Assembly: GCF_040276085.1 (NCBI RefSeq)
Contig: NZ_JBELOK010000002.1
Location: 358,966-422,965, forward strand
Direction: 5' to 3'
Source of the DNA: Castellaniella sp040276085
GTDB lineage: Bacteria > Pseudomonadota > Gammaproteobacteria > Burkholderiales > Burkholderiaceae_B
DNA length: 64,000 bases
The position numbers and the translations under genes are program-made. Of this stretch, positions 1 to 7,487 are shown piece by piece. A model generated the notes under the pieces. It ran no database searches, had not been told where the DNA came from, and saw nothing but the letters and a program-made list of their open reading frames with translations. Every line of letters starts with the position of its first letter. Position 1 is the first letter of the stretch.

Positions 1-1
1 C

Positions 2-1336
2 GAAATCCTAGATTCGCGCGGCAACCCCGCGCTACAAGTTACTCTCACGCTCGAAGATGGAACCACTGCCGTCGCAGGGGTACCTTCGGGGGCCTCTACC
101 GGCGCCTTCGAAGCCCACGAGTTGCGCGATGGTGATAACACGCGCTTCGGTGGCAAGGGTGTGTGGCAAGCCGCTGCCCACGTTACCGATACTATCCTCG
201 AAGCCCTGCGGGGCATGCGCGCTGACTCCCAGCGCGAGATCGACACTCGGTTGATCGAGTTGGACGGCACCGAGTCCAAGTCTCAGTTGGGTGCCAATGC
301 AATTCTGGGTGTGTCGCTGGCGTGCGCGCGGGCCGCTGCGGCCTTCCACGGCCTGCCGCTCTTCCAGTACCTGGGCGGATCCGATGCCCACATACTGCCC
401 GTCCCGATGTTCAACATTCTCAACGGTGGTAAGCACGCCACGCACGGGCCGGATTTCCAAGAATTCAAGCTTGTGCCGCTGGGGGCGCCCACCTTCGCGC
501 AAGCACTGCGATGCGGAGCTGAGGTCTACCACGCTCTGCACGACCTGCTGGTCGCCAAAGGGCTGTCCGCGAACGTAGGCGACGAGGGAGGCTTCGTACC
601 GGAGCTGCCCAGCAACGAAGCCGCCATGGGCCTGATGATGCAGGCAATCGAGCGCGCAGGATACAAGGCGGGGGAGGATGTCTGCCTGGGCCTGGATCCT
701 GCAGCCACCTCGTTCTTTGCCGACGGGCGCTACCGCCTGGAACGCGACAAGCTCGATCTGGATTCGGCAGAAATGACGGCCTACTGGGCAGAGTGGGTGG
801 ATCGCTACCCGCTGGTCTCACTCGAAGACCCGCTCGCCGACAATGATTGGAGAGGATTTGCACACCTGACATCGGTGCTGGGCGAACGTGTGCAGGTCGT
901 GGGCGACGATCTCTTCGTCACCAACCCGCGCTTCCTGTCCCGAGGGCTGGCCGAGCACTGCTGCAACAGCATCCTGATCAAGCCCAACCAGATCGGCACA
1001 ATCACAGAGACCCAGGGCACCGCCCGCATGGCTCTGCGCGCAGGGTACACCTGCATGGTGTCACATCGCTCGGGCGAGACACTGGACACCAGCATCGCGG
1101 ATCTCGCCGTCGCTCTGAACTGCGGCCAAATCAAGTCCGGCGCGCCGGCGCGCGGCGAGCGCGTCGCCAAATACAACCGGCTGATGGAAATCGAACGCCA
1201 ACTGGGTGCAAGCGCCACATTCGCGGGGAAGACGGCCTTTCCACGGTTTGGGCAGACACATGCAAATGCCGCGGTCTCCCGACCCGACAAGCTCCAAGGC
1301 CGAGAGAGCACTCCATCACGGGGGCTACCAGCCTAA
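2..1336 (+). CDS. eno: Enolase, 5' end outside window (divergent extra copy)
   Basis: Cytoplasmic 2-phosphoglycerate dehydratase of glycolysis. The gene enters from the left edge already in frame, reading EILDSRGNP, so only the first few codons are missing. Visible enolase signatures are SGASTGAFEAHELRDG near the N-terminus, GANAILGVSLA, the metal-ligand stretch SLEDPL, VGDDLFVTN, the catalytic-lysine stretch LIKPNQIGT, and SHRSGET followed by IKSGAPARGER. The substrate-side segment reads GGKHATHGPDFQEF rather than the more usual GGAHADNNVDIQEF, so this is a divergent enolase and plausibly an extra copy. Enolase is a classic target of fluoride plus phosphate, and enolase genes are known members of fluoride-riboswitch regulons. 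A riboswitch upstream would lie outside the window. The MutS-like pair follows after 34 nt in the same direction. Confidence 0.96.
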   Translation, partial: EILDSRGNPALQVTLTLEDGTTAVAGVPSGASTGAFEAHELRDGDNTRFGGKGVWQAAAHVTDTILEALRGMRADSQREIDTRLIELDGTESKSQLGANAILGVSLACARAAAAFHGLPLFQYLGGSDAHILPVPMFNILNGGKHATHGPDFQEFKLVPLGAPTFAQALRCGAEVYHALHDLLVAKGLSANVGDEGGFVPELPSNEAAMGLMMQAIERAGYKAGEDVCLGLDPAATSFFADGRYRLERDKLDLDSAEMTAYWAEWVDRYPLVSLEDPLADNDWRGFAHLTSVLGERVQVVGDDLFVTNPRFLSRGLAEHCCNSILIKPNQIGTITETQGTARMALRAGYTCMVSHRSGETLDTSIADLAVALNCGQIKSGAPARGERVAKYNRLMEIERQLGASATFAGKTAFPRFGQTHANAAVSRPDKLQGRESTPSRGLPA

Positions 1337-1370
1337 ACCAACCTGGAAGAACAAGAAAAGGAGCACCATC

Positions 1371-2906
1371 ATGATCACTTTCAGCGTGCTGTATCCCGGG
1401 CCACAAGACGGCGTGTCCCGTGAACAGGCCGAGGTGCCAGAGTTCTTCACCGATCTGAATCTGGATCAGATCATCGGCCACATCACCGCAAAAAAAGGCG
1501 AATACAACCTGCAACCTTTCTTCTATCGCTCCCTGGATGAGGCGGATAGCGTGGCCTACCGGCAAGAAGTCATGCACGACCTGGAACGGCCCGCCCTGTA
1601 TACCTCCTTGATGACTTTCGCCACACAACTGCAAGCGATGCGTGCACGCCTCACACAGGCTGCGAAGCTGTACTACCCCTTGCAGAAACAAGCGTGGTTT
1701 CTGTGCGCAACCGAACAATACTACGAAGCCGTCCAGGCCCTGGCGCAAGACCTTGGAAAACTGGAATTTACCTCCCGCGGCATGCAAGCGCTAAAAGCCC
1801 ATGCAGACAACTACACGCAGGGCGCGAATTTCCAGACACTGGTGGCAGATGCAAAGGCCGCCCGCAGCGCCCTTGCATCGATCCGCTACTGCATCCACAT
1901 CAAGGGCGACACCTTCACAGTGCTTGAGTACCAAGGCGAAAGCGACTACAGCGCCGAGGTTTCCGCCACGTTCGAGAAATTCCGTCAAGGGGCAGCGAAA
2001 GATTACCGAGTTAAATTTCACGATCTGCCGGATATGAACCACATCGAAGCCCAGGTGCTGGAATTCGTGTCCAAGCTGTTCCCGGAGGTGTTCACGCAAC
2101 TGGATATCTTCTGCCAGCAGCATCAGGGCTACCTGGATGAAACGCTGGCTGTTTTTGATCGCGAAGTCCAGTTCTACACCGCCTACCTGGACTACATGAA
2201 CACCTTGCGTGGCAAGGGGCTGGATTTCTGCTATCCCGAAGTGGGTCGTGTGAACAAGACTGTGTTTGCTCAAGACACCTACGATCTTGCCCTGGCCGAC
2301 AAACTCCTGAACCAGGGCAAATCCATCGTGCGCAACGATTTCAGCCTGTGCGACAAAGAGCGCATCTTCATCGTGTCCGGGCCCAACCAAGGGGGCAAGA
2401 CCACCTTCGCCCGGACGTTCGGCCAGTTGCACTATCTGGCGAACCTGGGGCTGCCGGTGCCCGGCAACGCTGCCAGGCTGTTCCTCTATGACCGACTCTT
2501 CGCGCACTTCGAGCGCGAGGAAGACATCCGCAATCTGCGTGGCAAGCTGGAGGACGATCTCGTGCGCATCCACCGCATCCTGCAGGGCGCGACACCCGAC
2601 AGCATCATCATTATGAACGAGATCTTCACGTCCACGACCCTGCAGGACGCATTGTTCCTGGGTAGTCGGATCCTGGAGCGAATCGTCCAGCTGGATCTGC
2701 TGTGCGTCTGTGTCACCTTCATCGACGAGCTCGCGCACCTGAGCGACACCACCGTCAGCATGGTGAGCACCATCGTGCCCGACGACCCCGCACAACGAAC
2801 CTACAAGGTCGTTCGTCGGCCTGCGGACGGAAAGTCCTATGCGCTGTCGCTGGCCCATAAATACCGCATCGAAGCCCACGACCTGGAAGAGAGGCTGCCA
2901 TCATGA
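1371..2906 (+). CDS. MutS-like ATPase, first of a pair
   Basis: A 511-residue protein with a C-terminal MutS-type ABC ATPase domain. The P-loop GPNQGGKTTF matches the MutS signature GPNxGGK, and the segment around IIMNEIFTSTT is the Walker B region. Asparagine replaces the usual aspartate just before the catalytic glutamate. The N-terminal 300 residues look helical, like MutS core and lever domains, and I see no mismatch-recognition domain, so classical mismatch repair is unlikely. The ATG is chosen because AAAAGGAGCACC lies directly upstream; the reading frame is open further upstream but that part overlaps enolase. It overlaps the next gene by 4 nt (ATGA), which suggests a co-translated partner. 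MutS homologues are reported members of fluoride-riboswitch regulons; the biochemical role is unknown. Confidence 0.88.
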   Translation: MITFSVLYPGPQDGVSREQAEVPEFFTDLNLDQIIGHITAKKGEYNLQPFFYRSLDEADSVAYRQEVMHDLERPALYTSLMTFATQLQAMRARLTQAAKLYYPLQKQAWFLCATEQYYEAVQALAQDLGKLEFTSRGMQALKAHADNYTQGANFQTLVADAKAARSALASIRYCIHIKGDTFTVLEYQGESDYSAEVSATFEKFRQGAAKDYRVKFHDLPDMNHIEAQVLEFVSKLFPEVFTQLDIFCQQHQGYLDETLAVFDREVQFYTAYLDYMNTLRGKGLDFCYPEVGRVNKTVFAQDTYDLALADKLLNQGKSIVRNDFSLCDKERIFIVSGPNQGGKTTFARTFGQLHYLANLGLPVPGNAARLFLYDRLFAHFEREEDIRNLRGKLEDDLVRIHRILQGATPDSIIIMNEIFTSTTLQDALFLGSRILERIVQLDLLCVCVTFIDELAHLSDTTVSMVSTIVPDDPAQRTYKVVRRPADGKSYALSLAHKYRIEAHDLEERLPS

Positions 2907-4483
2907 AAGCATTCCTCATGTATCGTGACCGCGATTTTGACCTACACACGCCCCTGCCATGGAATGAGCCAGACTTGGTGCAGGATCTAGAGCTGGAAAC
3001 GCTGCTGCACGCGATGGCACAGGAAGACGAATTCCTGTACAAGGTCTCCCGCACCGCGTTGCTCGCGGGCTGTAGCGAACCGGACGAGGTCCTGTACCGG
3101 CAGGCCGTGCTGCAGGACTGCCTGGATCATCCCGACGTCGCCCGCTCGCTATATCAGCTTGCCGTAGACACCATCGAAGCCGAGCATAAGAACTACTGGG
3201 GGCTGGCCCACTATCCAAGTGGCGTCCTGCATCACTCCGTCGAAGTCATGACGTTACTGGCGACGGCGCTCAAGCAGCTGCGCGCTATCGCTGATGCCCA
3301 GGCCAGTACGTTTTCCTCCGAGGGCTTTCGCCGGTTCTTCACCATGCTGCAGCACGAACTGGGAGACGACTACTTTGAGACCATCCAGACGCATCTGAAT
3401 ACACTGAAATTTCGCCACGGCGTGCTGATCAGCGCCCGCTTGGCGGAAGACAACTGCGGGGAAGACTATGTCCTGTGCACACCAAAAGCCCCGCCACACA
3501 GCTGGTTGCTGCGCACCTTCGGCAAGAAGCCGCCTTCCTACTCATTCACCCTGGCACCACGCGACGAGAATGGGGCAAGAGCCCTCTCGGAGCTGGGTGA
3601 CCGGGGCGTGAACCTGGTGGCTAACGCACTGGCGCAATCGACCGAACACATTCTCAGCTTCCTTCTCATGATGCGCACGGAGTTCGCCTTCTACGTCTCG
3701 TGCCTGAACCTGCGCGAACAGCTGGCACAGAAGGACGAGCCGGTCTGCTTTCCACGGCCTTCACCCGCCGGGGAGCGAACCCTAACCTGTCGTGGCTTGT
3801 ATGACGTCTGTCTGACGCTGCATCTACCGCAGCGCGCAGTGGGCAACGATCTCAATGCCGATGGCAAGATCCTGTTCGTCATCACCGGCGCCAACCAGGG
3901 TGGAAAGTCCACGTTCCTGCGCAGTGTGGGACTCGCACAACTGATGATGGCCAGCGGCTTGTTTGTCCCGGCCGAATCGTACGCCGCCAACCTGTTCCGC
4001 GGCTTGTATACGCACTACAAGCGCGAAGAGGACACCAGCATGAACAGTGGCAAGCTCGACGAGGAACTCGCACGCATGAGTGCCATCGTGGATCACATCC
4101 AGCCCGACGCCCTCATCCTGTTCAACGAATCCTTTGCCGCCACCAACGAACGGGAAGGTTCGGAAATCTCCAGCCAGGTTACGCACGCCCTGCTGGCGCA
4201 TCGGATCAAGGTGTTTTCAGTCTCGCACCTGTACGAATTCGCCCGCGTCCTGTACGAGGAACACCGGCCCGACGCGACGTTCCTGCGGGCGCACCGCGAC
4301 GAAGGCGGCCAGCGCACGTTCCGGCTGGAAGTGGCTGCGCCGCTTGCCACCAGCCACGGCGCGGATCTGTACGAAAAAATATTCGGCGCAACCACGCCTG
4401 GCGACGGTATCCCCCAGGGGCCAGCTGGGCAGGATGCGCCGCCAGCCGACCCCTTGCCCGAAGAAGCGATCAAGGGCGCCTGA
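2903..4483 (+). CDS. MutS-like ATPase, second of a pair
   Basis: A 526-residue paralogue of the preceding protein. Its C-terminal half carries the MutS-type P-loop GANQGGKSTFLRS and a Walker B region ILFNESFAATNEREGSE. Again asparagine replaces aspartate before the glutamate, and again no mismatch-binding domain is seen. The start overlaps the preceding stop (ATGA), so the two are probably made in equal amounts and may form a heterodimer, as MutS-family ATPases dimerise through this domain. The gene ends convergently with, and overlaps by 14 nt, the minus-strand MFS gene. It closes the enolase-MutS-MutS transcription unit. Function beyond ATPase is not evident. Confidence 0.88.
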   Translation: MKAFLMYRDRDFDLHTPLPWNEPDLVQDLELETLLHAMAQEDEFLYKVSRTALLAGCSEPDEVLYRQAVLQDCLDHPDVARSLYQLAVDTIEAEHKNYWGLAHYPSGVLHHSVEVMTLLATALKQLRAIADAQASTFSSEGFRRFFTMLQHELGDDYFETIQTHLNTLKFRHGVLISARLAEDNCGEDYVLCTPKAPPHSWLLRTFGKKPPSYSFTLAPRDENGARALSELGDRGVNLVANALAQSTEHILSFLLMMRTEFAFYVSCLNLREQLAQKDEPVCFPRPSPAGERTLTCRGLYDVCLTLHLPQRAVGNDLNADGKILFVITGANQGGKSTFLRSVGLAQLMMASGLFVPAESYAANLFRGLYTHYKREEDTSMNSGKLDEELARMSAIVDHIQPDALILFNESFAATNEREGSEISSQVTHALLAHRIKVFSVSHLYEFARVLYEEHRPDATFLRAHRDEGGQRTFRLEVAAPLATSHGADLYEKIFGATTPGDGIPQGPAGQDAPPADPLPEEAIKGA

Positions 4484-5675
4484 TCCGGCGATCGACGGCC
4501 AGGAAAACCGGCACGGCGGCGAGCTGCACCGCCAGGCAAAACAGGACGGCCAAGTCGACGGACTGGCCGTATAGCGCTCCGATGGCGACGCTGCCGCAAA
4601 ACCAGAACACGCCGTAGCCGGCTGTGAAGGCACCGAAGGCCGATGCCCGGATGCGCCCAGAAACCATGGGCGCCACCGCTGCCGGAATGATGGACTCGTG
4701 TACGCCCATACCCAGCCCCCAGAGGCAGGCCCCCAGCAGCGCGCCCCAGAACCCACCCAGGAAGACCAGTGGCGCAAAGCACGCGGCCGCCAGCGTCAGC
4801 ACGATGAGCACGCGGAATCCGTAACGGTCGAAAAGCCGCCCGCACACGGGCGCGGCAGCACCGCCCGTCCCCATGGCAACGGCATAGAAAACGGCGATCC
4901 ACTGGCCGGGCACGGCGTGGCCGTGCGCGAAGTGATAGGCAATGAGGGGATAGTCGGCAAACCCCATCGCCACCAGCCCTGCACCTGCCAGATAGATCCA
5001 GAAGACCCGAGGCAGTTGGTCGGAGCCGGTGGAAGCGAATTGCCGCTCCATGTCCTCGGGCGAGGGATAAAGATGGTGCGCCAGGAACACGAAAGCGATA
5101 TTCAAGGCCGCTGGAATCACCAGCACAGCGAAGGCCTCGCGGTAGCTTCCCTGCAGACCAAGCACTGCGGCCACCGCCAGCGGACCGACGACGGCACCGA
5201 ACTGATCCAGCATCTCGTGCAGCCCGAACACCCAGCCATAGCCGCCGCCAACCTGAGCCGCGGCATGCGACAGCATGGCGTCTCGCGGCGGGTTGCGGAT
5301 GGCCTTGCCCACCCGTTCGAGGATGATGAGCACCGCCACCGCGGGCCATGTGTCGGCCAGCGCAAGCGCTGGCACAGCCGACATTTGCAGCAGATAGCCG
5401 ATGATGGTGATGAGCCAGAACCGCTGGCTGGAATCGGCCAGCCAGCCCGAGAACAGACGTAGCCCGTACCCCAGCAGCTCGCCCAGCCCGGTGACGGTTC
5501 CCACCGCCAGCGCCGAGACCTGCAAACCCGCCAGATAGGGCCCCAGGATGCTGCGGGCCCCCTCGTAGGTAGAGTCCGCGAAAAAGCTGACGATACCGAT
5601 GAGAAAAACGAAGCGGTAAGCGATACGGCTTGCGGATCCGGAGTGCCCTTCGCCGGGTCGTTCAAGTGGCCTCAT
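4470..5675 (-). CDS. MFS transporter
   Basis: A 401-residue polytopic membrane protein of the major facilitator superfamily. About twelve hydrophobic segments are visible, with a loop motif GYGLRLFSGWLADSSQ between the second and third that matches the MFS motif A region (G-x-x-x-D). The frame is open further upstream, but that stretch overlaps the VIT-like gene and is arginine/glycine-rich, so the ATG 15 nt after that gene's stop is preferred. It is the last gene of a minus-strand unit that begins at the fluoride riboswitch at 7227-7278: DUF190, DUF211, VIT-like, MFS. The substrate cannot be assigned from sequence. A role in ion or drug efflux under fluoride stress is inferred from context only. 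Confidence 0.85.
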   Translation of the reverse strand: MRPLERPGEGHSGSASRIAYRFVFLIGIVSFFADSTYEGARSILGPYLAGLQVSALAVGTVTGLGELLGYGLRLFSGWLADSSQRFWLITIIGYLLQMSAVPALALADTWPAVAVLIILERVGKAIRNPPRDAMLSHAAAQVGGGYGWVFGLHEMLDQFGAVVGPLAVAAVLGLQGSYREAFAVLVIPAALNIAFVFLAHHLYPSPEDMERQFASTGSDQLPRVFWIYLAGAGLVAMGFADYPLIAYHFAHGHAVPGQWIAVFYAVAMGTGGAAAPVCGRLFDRYGFRVLIVLTLAAACFAPLVFLGGFWGALLGACLWGLGMGVHESIIPAAVAPMVSGRIRASAFGAFTAGYGVFWFCGSVAIGALYGQSVDLAVLFCLAVQLAAVPVFLAVDRRIRRP

Positions 5676-5689
5676 TGCGGCCCCCAATC

Positions 5690-6223
5690 TCAGACTATGT
5701 GAAGATAGACACCGATCACGGTCACCACGAAACCGCCCGCCAGCATGGCGGCTGCCCATACGATCGGACGGCCATGCGCGGCCCGCGCAATCGAGATCCC
5801 AAGCACGCCAAGGCTTACGACAGTCACCGCCAGGACCGGATACCCGCTCACCCCTGTCGCCGCCGCAAAAAACAGTGGCGCCCCCGCCCCCACGAACGAA
5901 CACATGCCCGCAACTAATGCCATGAACGCCGCCTCCAGGAGGGCGGCTCGCCCCTGGCGCGTTCTGGCCATGCGTCCTCGCACCAGGACGTTGAGCTGCC
6001 GGTCGGCGTGCACCAGTTCCCCACGCAGCTGCGCATAGCCAGCCACGAACAGCATGAATGCGCTTTCGACCGCGCTCGCTGCGGCAATGCGAAACGCAAG
6101 CGACAGCGTGACCGGCACCACGTCGCCTTGCAGACGATTGGCCGCCAGCATGAGGGTGTTCAGGATCCCGTCGGACAGGCCAAGCGCCACTGGCAGCAAC
6201 AGTTTGTACCTATGCCGCTTCAT
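5690..6223 (-). CDS. VIT/CCC1-like membrane protein
   Basis: A 177-residue integral membrane protein. The N-terminal LLPVALGLSDGILNTLMLAA resembles the GLxDGI-type first helix of the VIT1/CCC1 iron-manganese transporter family, and MALVAGMCSFVGAGAPLFFA resembles a later family helix. Five hydrophobic segments are seen. The protein is shorter than typical VIT1 members (about 230 residues) and lacks the acidic cytosolic insertion that binds metal, so it may be a distant or trimmed member. Its start overlaps the DUF211 stop by 4 nt, so it is translationally coupled to it. Function in this operon is unknown; divalent metal or ion movement is inferred from family. Confidence 0.7.
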   Translation of the reverse strand: MKRHRYKLLLPVALGLSDGILNTLMLAANRLQGDVVPVTLSLAFRIAAASAVESAFMLFVAGYAQLRGELVHADRQLNVLVRGRMARTRQGRAALLEAAFMALVAGMCSFVGAGAPLFFAAATGVSGYPVLAVTVVSLGVLGISIARAAHGRPIVWAAAMLAGGFVVTVIGVYLHIV

Positions 6224-6504
6224 CGCGCACGCGGCACATGCTCGACGATATGGGTACCTGCGACCATTTCGTCAGTGCTGTGGACCACCGCACCGGTATC
6301 GTTGATGGCAGTGATGAGCGCGTCGTAGTCGATGTGTTCTCCGACCACCGTCACCTCCATGCCGACCGTTTCCACGTCGATTTCCTTGACCGTGATGTTG
6401 ACTGCCTGAACACCTGGAGAGGCCTCTATGGCGGCAGCAATTTCAATCATGTCGGGCCGTGCCCGGGCCTTATCGACATCAAGCATCACACGGCGCAAGT
6501 TCAT
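6220..6504 (-). CDS. DUF211 family protein
   Basis: A 94-residue soluble protein matching the DUF211 (MTH889-like) family. It has LRRVMLDVDKAR at the start, PGVQAVNITVKEIDVET in the middle and the family ending AVVHSTDEMVAG. DUF211 proteins are ferredoxin-fold oligomers found mostly in archaea and scattered bacteria, often beside membrane transport genes, and are of unproven function. Here it overlaps the VIT-like gene (ATGA) and follows DUF190 after a 155-nt gap in the same direction, so it is probably a regulatory or sensor partner of the membrane protein. Its presence in this GC-rich proteobacterial context suggests acquisition by transfer. Confidence 0.85.
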   Translation of the reverse strand: MNLRRVMLDVDKARARPDMIEIAAAIEASPGVQAVNITVKEIDVETVGMEVTVVGEHIDYDALITAINDTGAVVHSTDEMVAGTHIVEHVPRAR

Positions 6505-6659
6505 GGTTTGACTCTCTTCTAGCTGAAATCTAATAAATGGCGCGGCGACAAATCGATCGCCCCCGCAACATCAGTGCCTACTGAAGCTACTGATGAGCTT
6601 GATCTGCGGAGAGCCAACCATGTATCCACTGATGCACTATCCGCGTTCGTACGAAGTCG
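6505..6659 (-). other. DUF190-DUF211 intergenic region with hairpins
   Basis: This 155-nt gap holds a perfect 7-bp inverted repeat, CATCAGT at the left and ACTGATG at the right of about 6570-6596. It also holds a second hairpin, GGCGA...TCGCC, around 6545-6562. Neither carries a clear T-tract and no fluoride aptamer 3' strand is present. They may stabilise or process the operon transcript. No gene is seen. Confidence 0.35.
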
Positions 6660-6995
6660 CTACGCGGGGTTTGCCGGTGCACTGGGGTTCAGTCGGAAGT
6701 ATTCAACCGGCTGGCGAATGCAAAACACCTGCAGGCCCGCAGCCTCGACCGCATGCATCAGCTCATCGCTCTTGCCATCTTCCAACATGAACGTCAGTTC
6801 TTCCGGTTCATCGGCAAGCTCAAAAAAATGCGCCGAATGCGAGCGATCATTCTCTCCCACACTCTCAGTATCGGTACGCCGGGTGTGGCGATTGATCCCC
6901 AATGTCTTGGCAATTCGCAGAACTGCGTCCAGCACAAGTTCCCCGTGATGGCGGCGTGAGCGCGGCGCCATAAACGTAATTTCATAGCCTTTCAT
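6660..6995 (-). CDS. DUF190 family protein
   Basis: A 111-residue protein of the DUF190 (PF02641) family. It begins MKGYEITFMAPRSRRHHG, has LRIAKTLGINRHTRR and SAHFFELADEPEELTFMLED, and ends near VFCIRQPVEYFRL, the usual family layout. The ATG is preferred over in-frame upstream starts because GGAGAGAAACG precedes it. DUF190 genes are often found next to crcB fluoride exporters, which agrees with the fluoride riboswitch 230 nt upstream. No crcB gene accompanies it here. The fold is ferredoxin/PII-like and no enzymatic activity is established. It is the first well-supported gene of the riboswitch-led operon that runs to the MFS gene. Confidence 0.9.
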   Translation of the reverse strand: MKGYEITFMAPRSRRHHGELVLDAVLRIAKTLGINRHTRRTDTESVGENDRSHSAHFFELADEPEELTFMLEDGKSDELMHAVEAAGLQVFCIRQPVEYFRLNPSAPANPA

Positions 6996-7198
6996 CGTTT
7001 CTCTCCAGAGGGCTGACGCAATACCAGCGGCGGCCTGGTAACAGCAAGGTGCGACCAGGCAATATGGCAATGGCAGTAGATAAAAGAGAGACGGGACCGC
7101 TTAATGTTGCGGTTTCGCTTCGAAACGGCGAAAACCGGGAACCAAGCGCATCTGCTACCCAAGGGGTATTGACGGAAGGGTAGATCAAGATAGCTCAC
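6992..7198 (-). CDS. Possible leader ORF between riboswitch and DUF190
   Basis: A 68-codon frame opening with GTG at 7198, three bases after AGGA (7205-7202), and ending in an ATGA overlap with the DUF190 start. The CAGGA of its putative ribosome-binding site is complementary to TCCTG at the 3' end of the fluoride aptamer, so its translation could be controlled by ligand binding and passed on to DUF190 by coupling. The predicted product (arginine- and serine-rich with a short hydrophobic run) resembles no family I know, and coding quality is poor. It could equally be non-coding leader. Confidence 0.25.
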   Translation of the reverse strand: MSYLDLPFRQYPLGSRCAWFPVFAVSKRNRNIKRSRLSFIYCHCHIAWSHLAVTRPPLVLRQPSGEKR

Positions 7199-7226
7199 GA
7201 ATCCTGTCTCCGAAAACGGATCATCC

Positions 7227-7278
7227 AGGAGTCATTGGCTTCAAATGCATGAAGCGGTCTATGGCGAACCCCACCGCC
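7227..7278 (-). promoter_or_regulatory. Fluoride riboswitch (crcB motif) A
   Basis: Read on the minus strand, P1 is GGCG/CGCC enclosing the loop GTGGGGTT. P3 is a perfect 6-bp hairpin GCTTCA/TGAAGC, followed by the conserved 3' strand AATGACTCCT. GGGGT in the P1 loop pairs with ACTCC in the 3' strand, the pseudoknot that defines the fluoride aptamer. The TCCTG that follows can pair with CAGGA just downstream in competition with the pseudoknot, suggesting a switch. It heads the operon DUF190-DUF211-VIT-MFS. Fluoride riboswitches raise expression when fluoride binds. Confidence 0.93.
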
Positions 7279-7292
7279 GAGCTTTCTAAAGA

Positions 7293-7321
7293 ATTGTATC
7301 CAGCTACGCCCCACAAGGCAA
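7293..7321 (-). promoter_or_regulatory. Sigma-70 promoter upstream of riboswitch A
   Basis: On the minus strand TTGCCT (7321-7316) and TACAAT (7298-7293) are separated by exactly 17 nt. The predicted start of transcription, near 7287, falls just before the aptamer at 7278. The remaining roughly 165 bp up to the ZapE-like gene stop at 7488 show nothing else that I can support. Confidence 0.7.
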
Positions 7322-7487
7322 CACATACCTCCGGGGGAGGCCAGAGGAGAGCGTCGAACAGTAGTAGTCACGGTGGCGGGCTTCACGCACGCCATACCTC
7401 CGCATATGCGAGATCAGAATACCGAACAGGCGCCATAGGTAGCCGTATCAGCAAGGAGAAGCACGACCGGCCGCCAACGCCAGCAGA

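Noticed and set aside
1371..4483. DNA mismatch repair protein MutS proper
   Set aside because: No mismatch-binding domain, length 511 and 526 instead of about 850, altered Walker B, two coupled copies.
6545..6562. GGCGA...TCGCC hairpin as a sixth fluoride aptamer
   Set aside because: The P1-like arms exist but no TGATGAnnCC 3' strand or matching pseudoknot is found.
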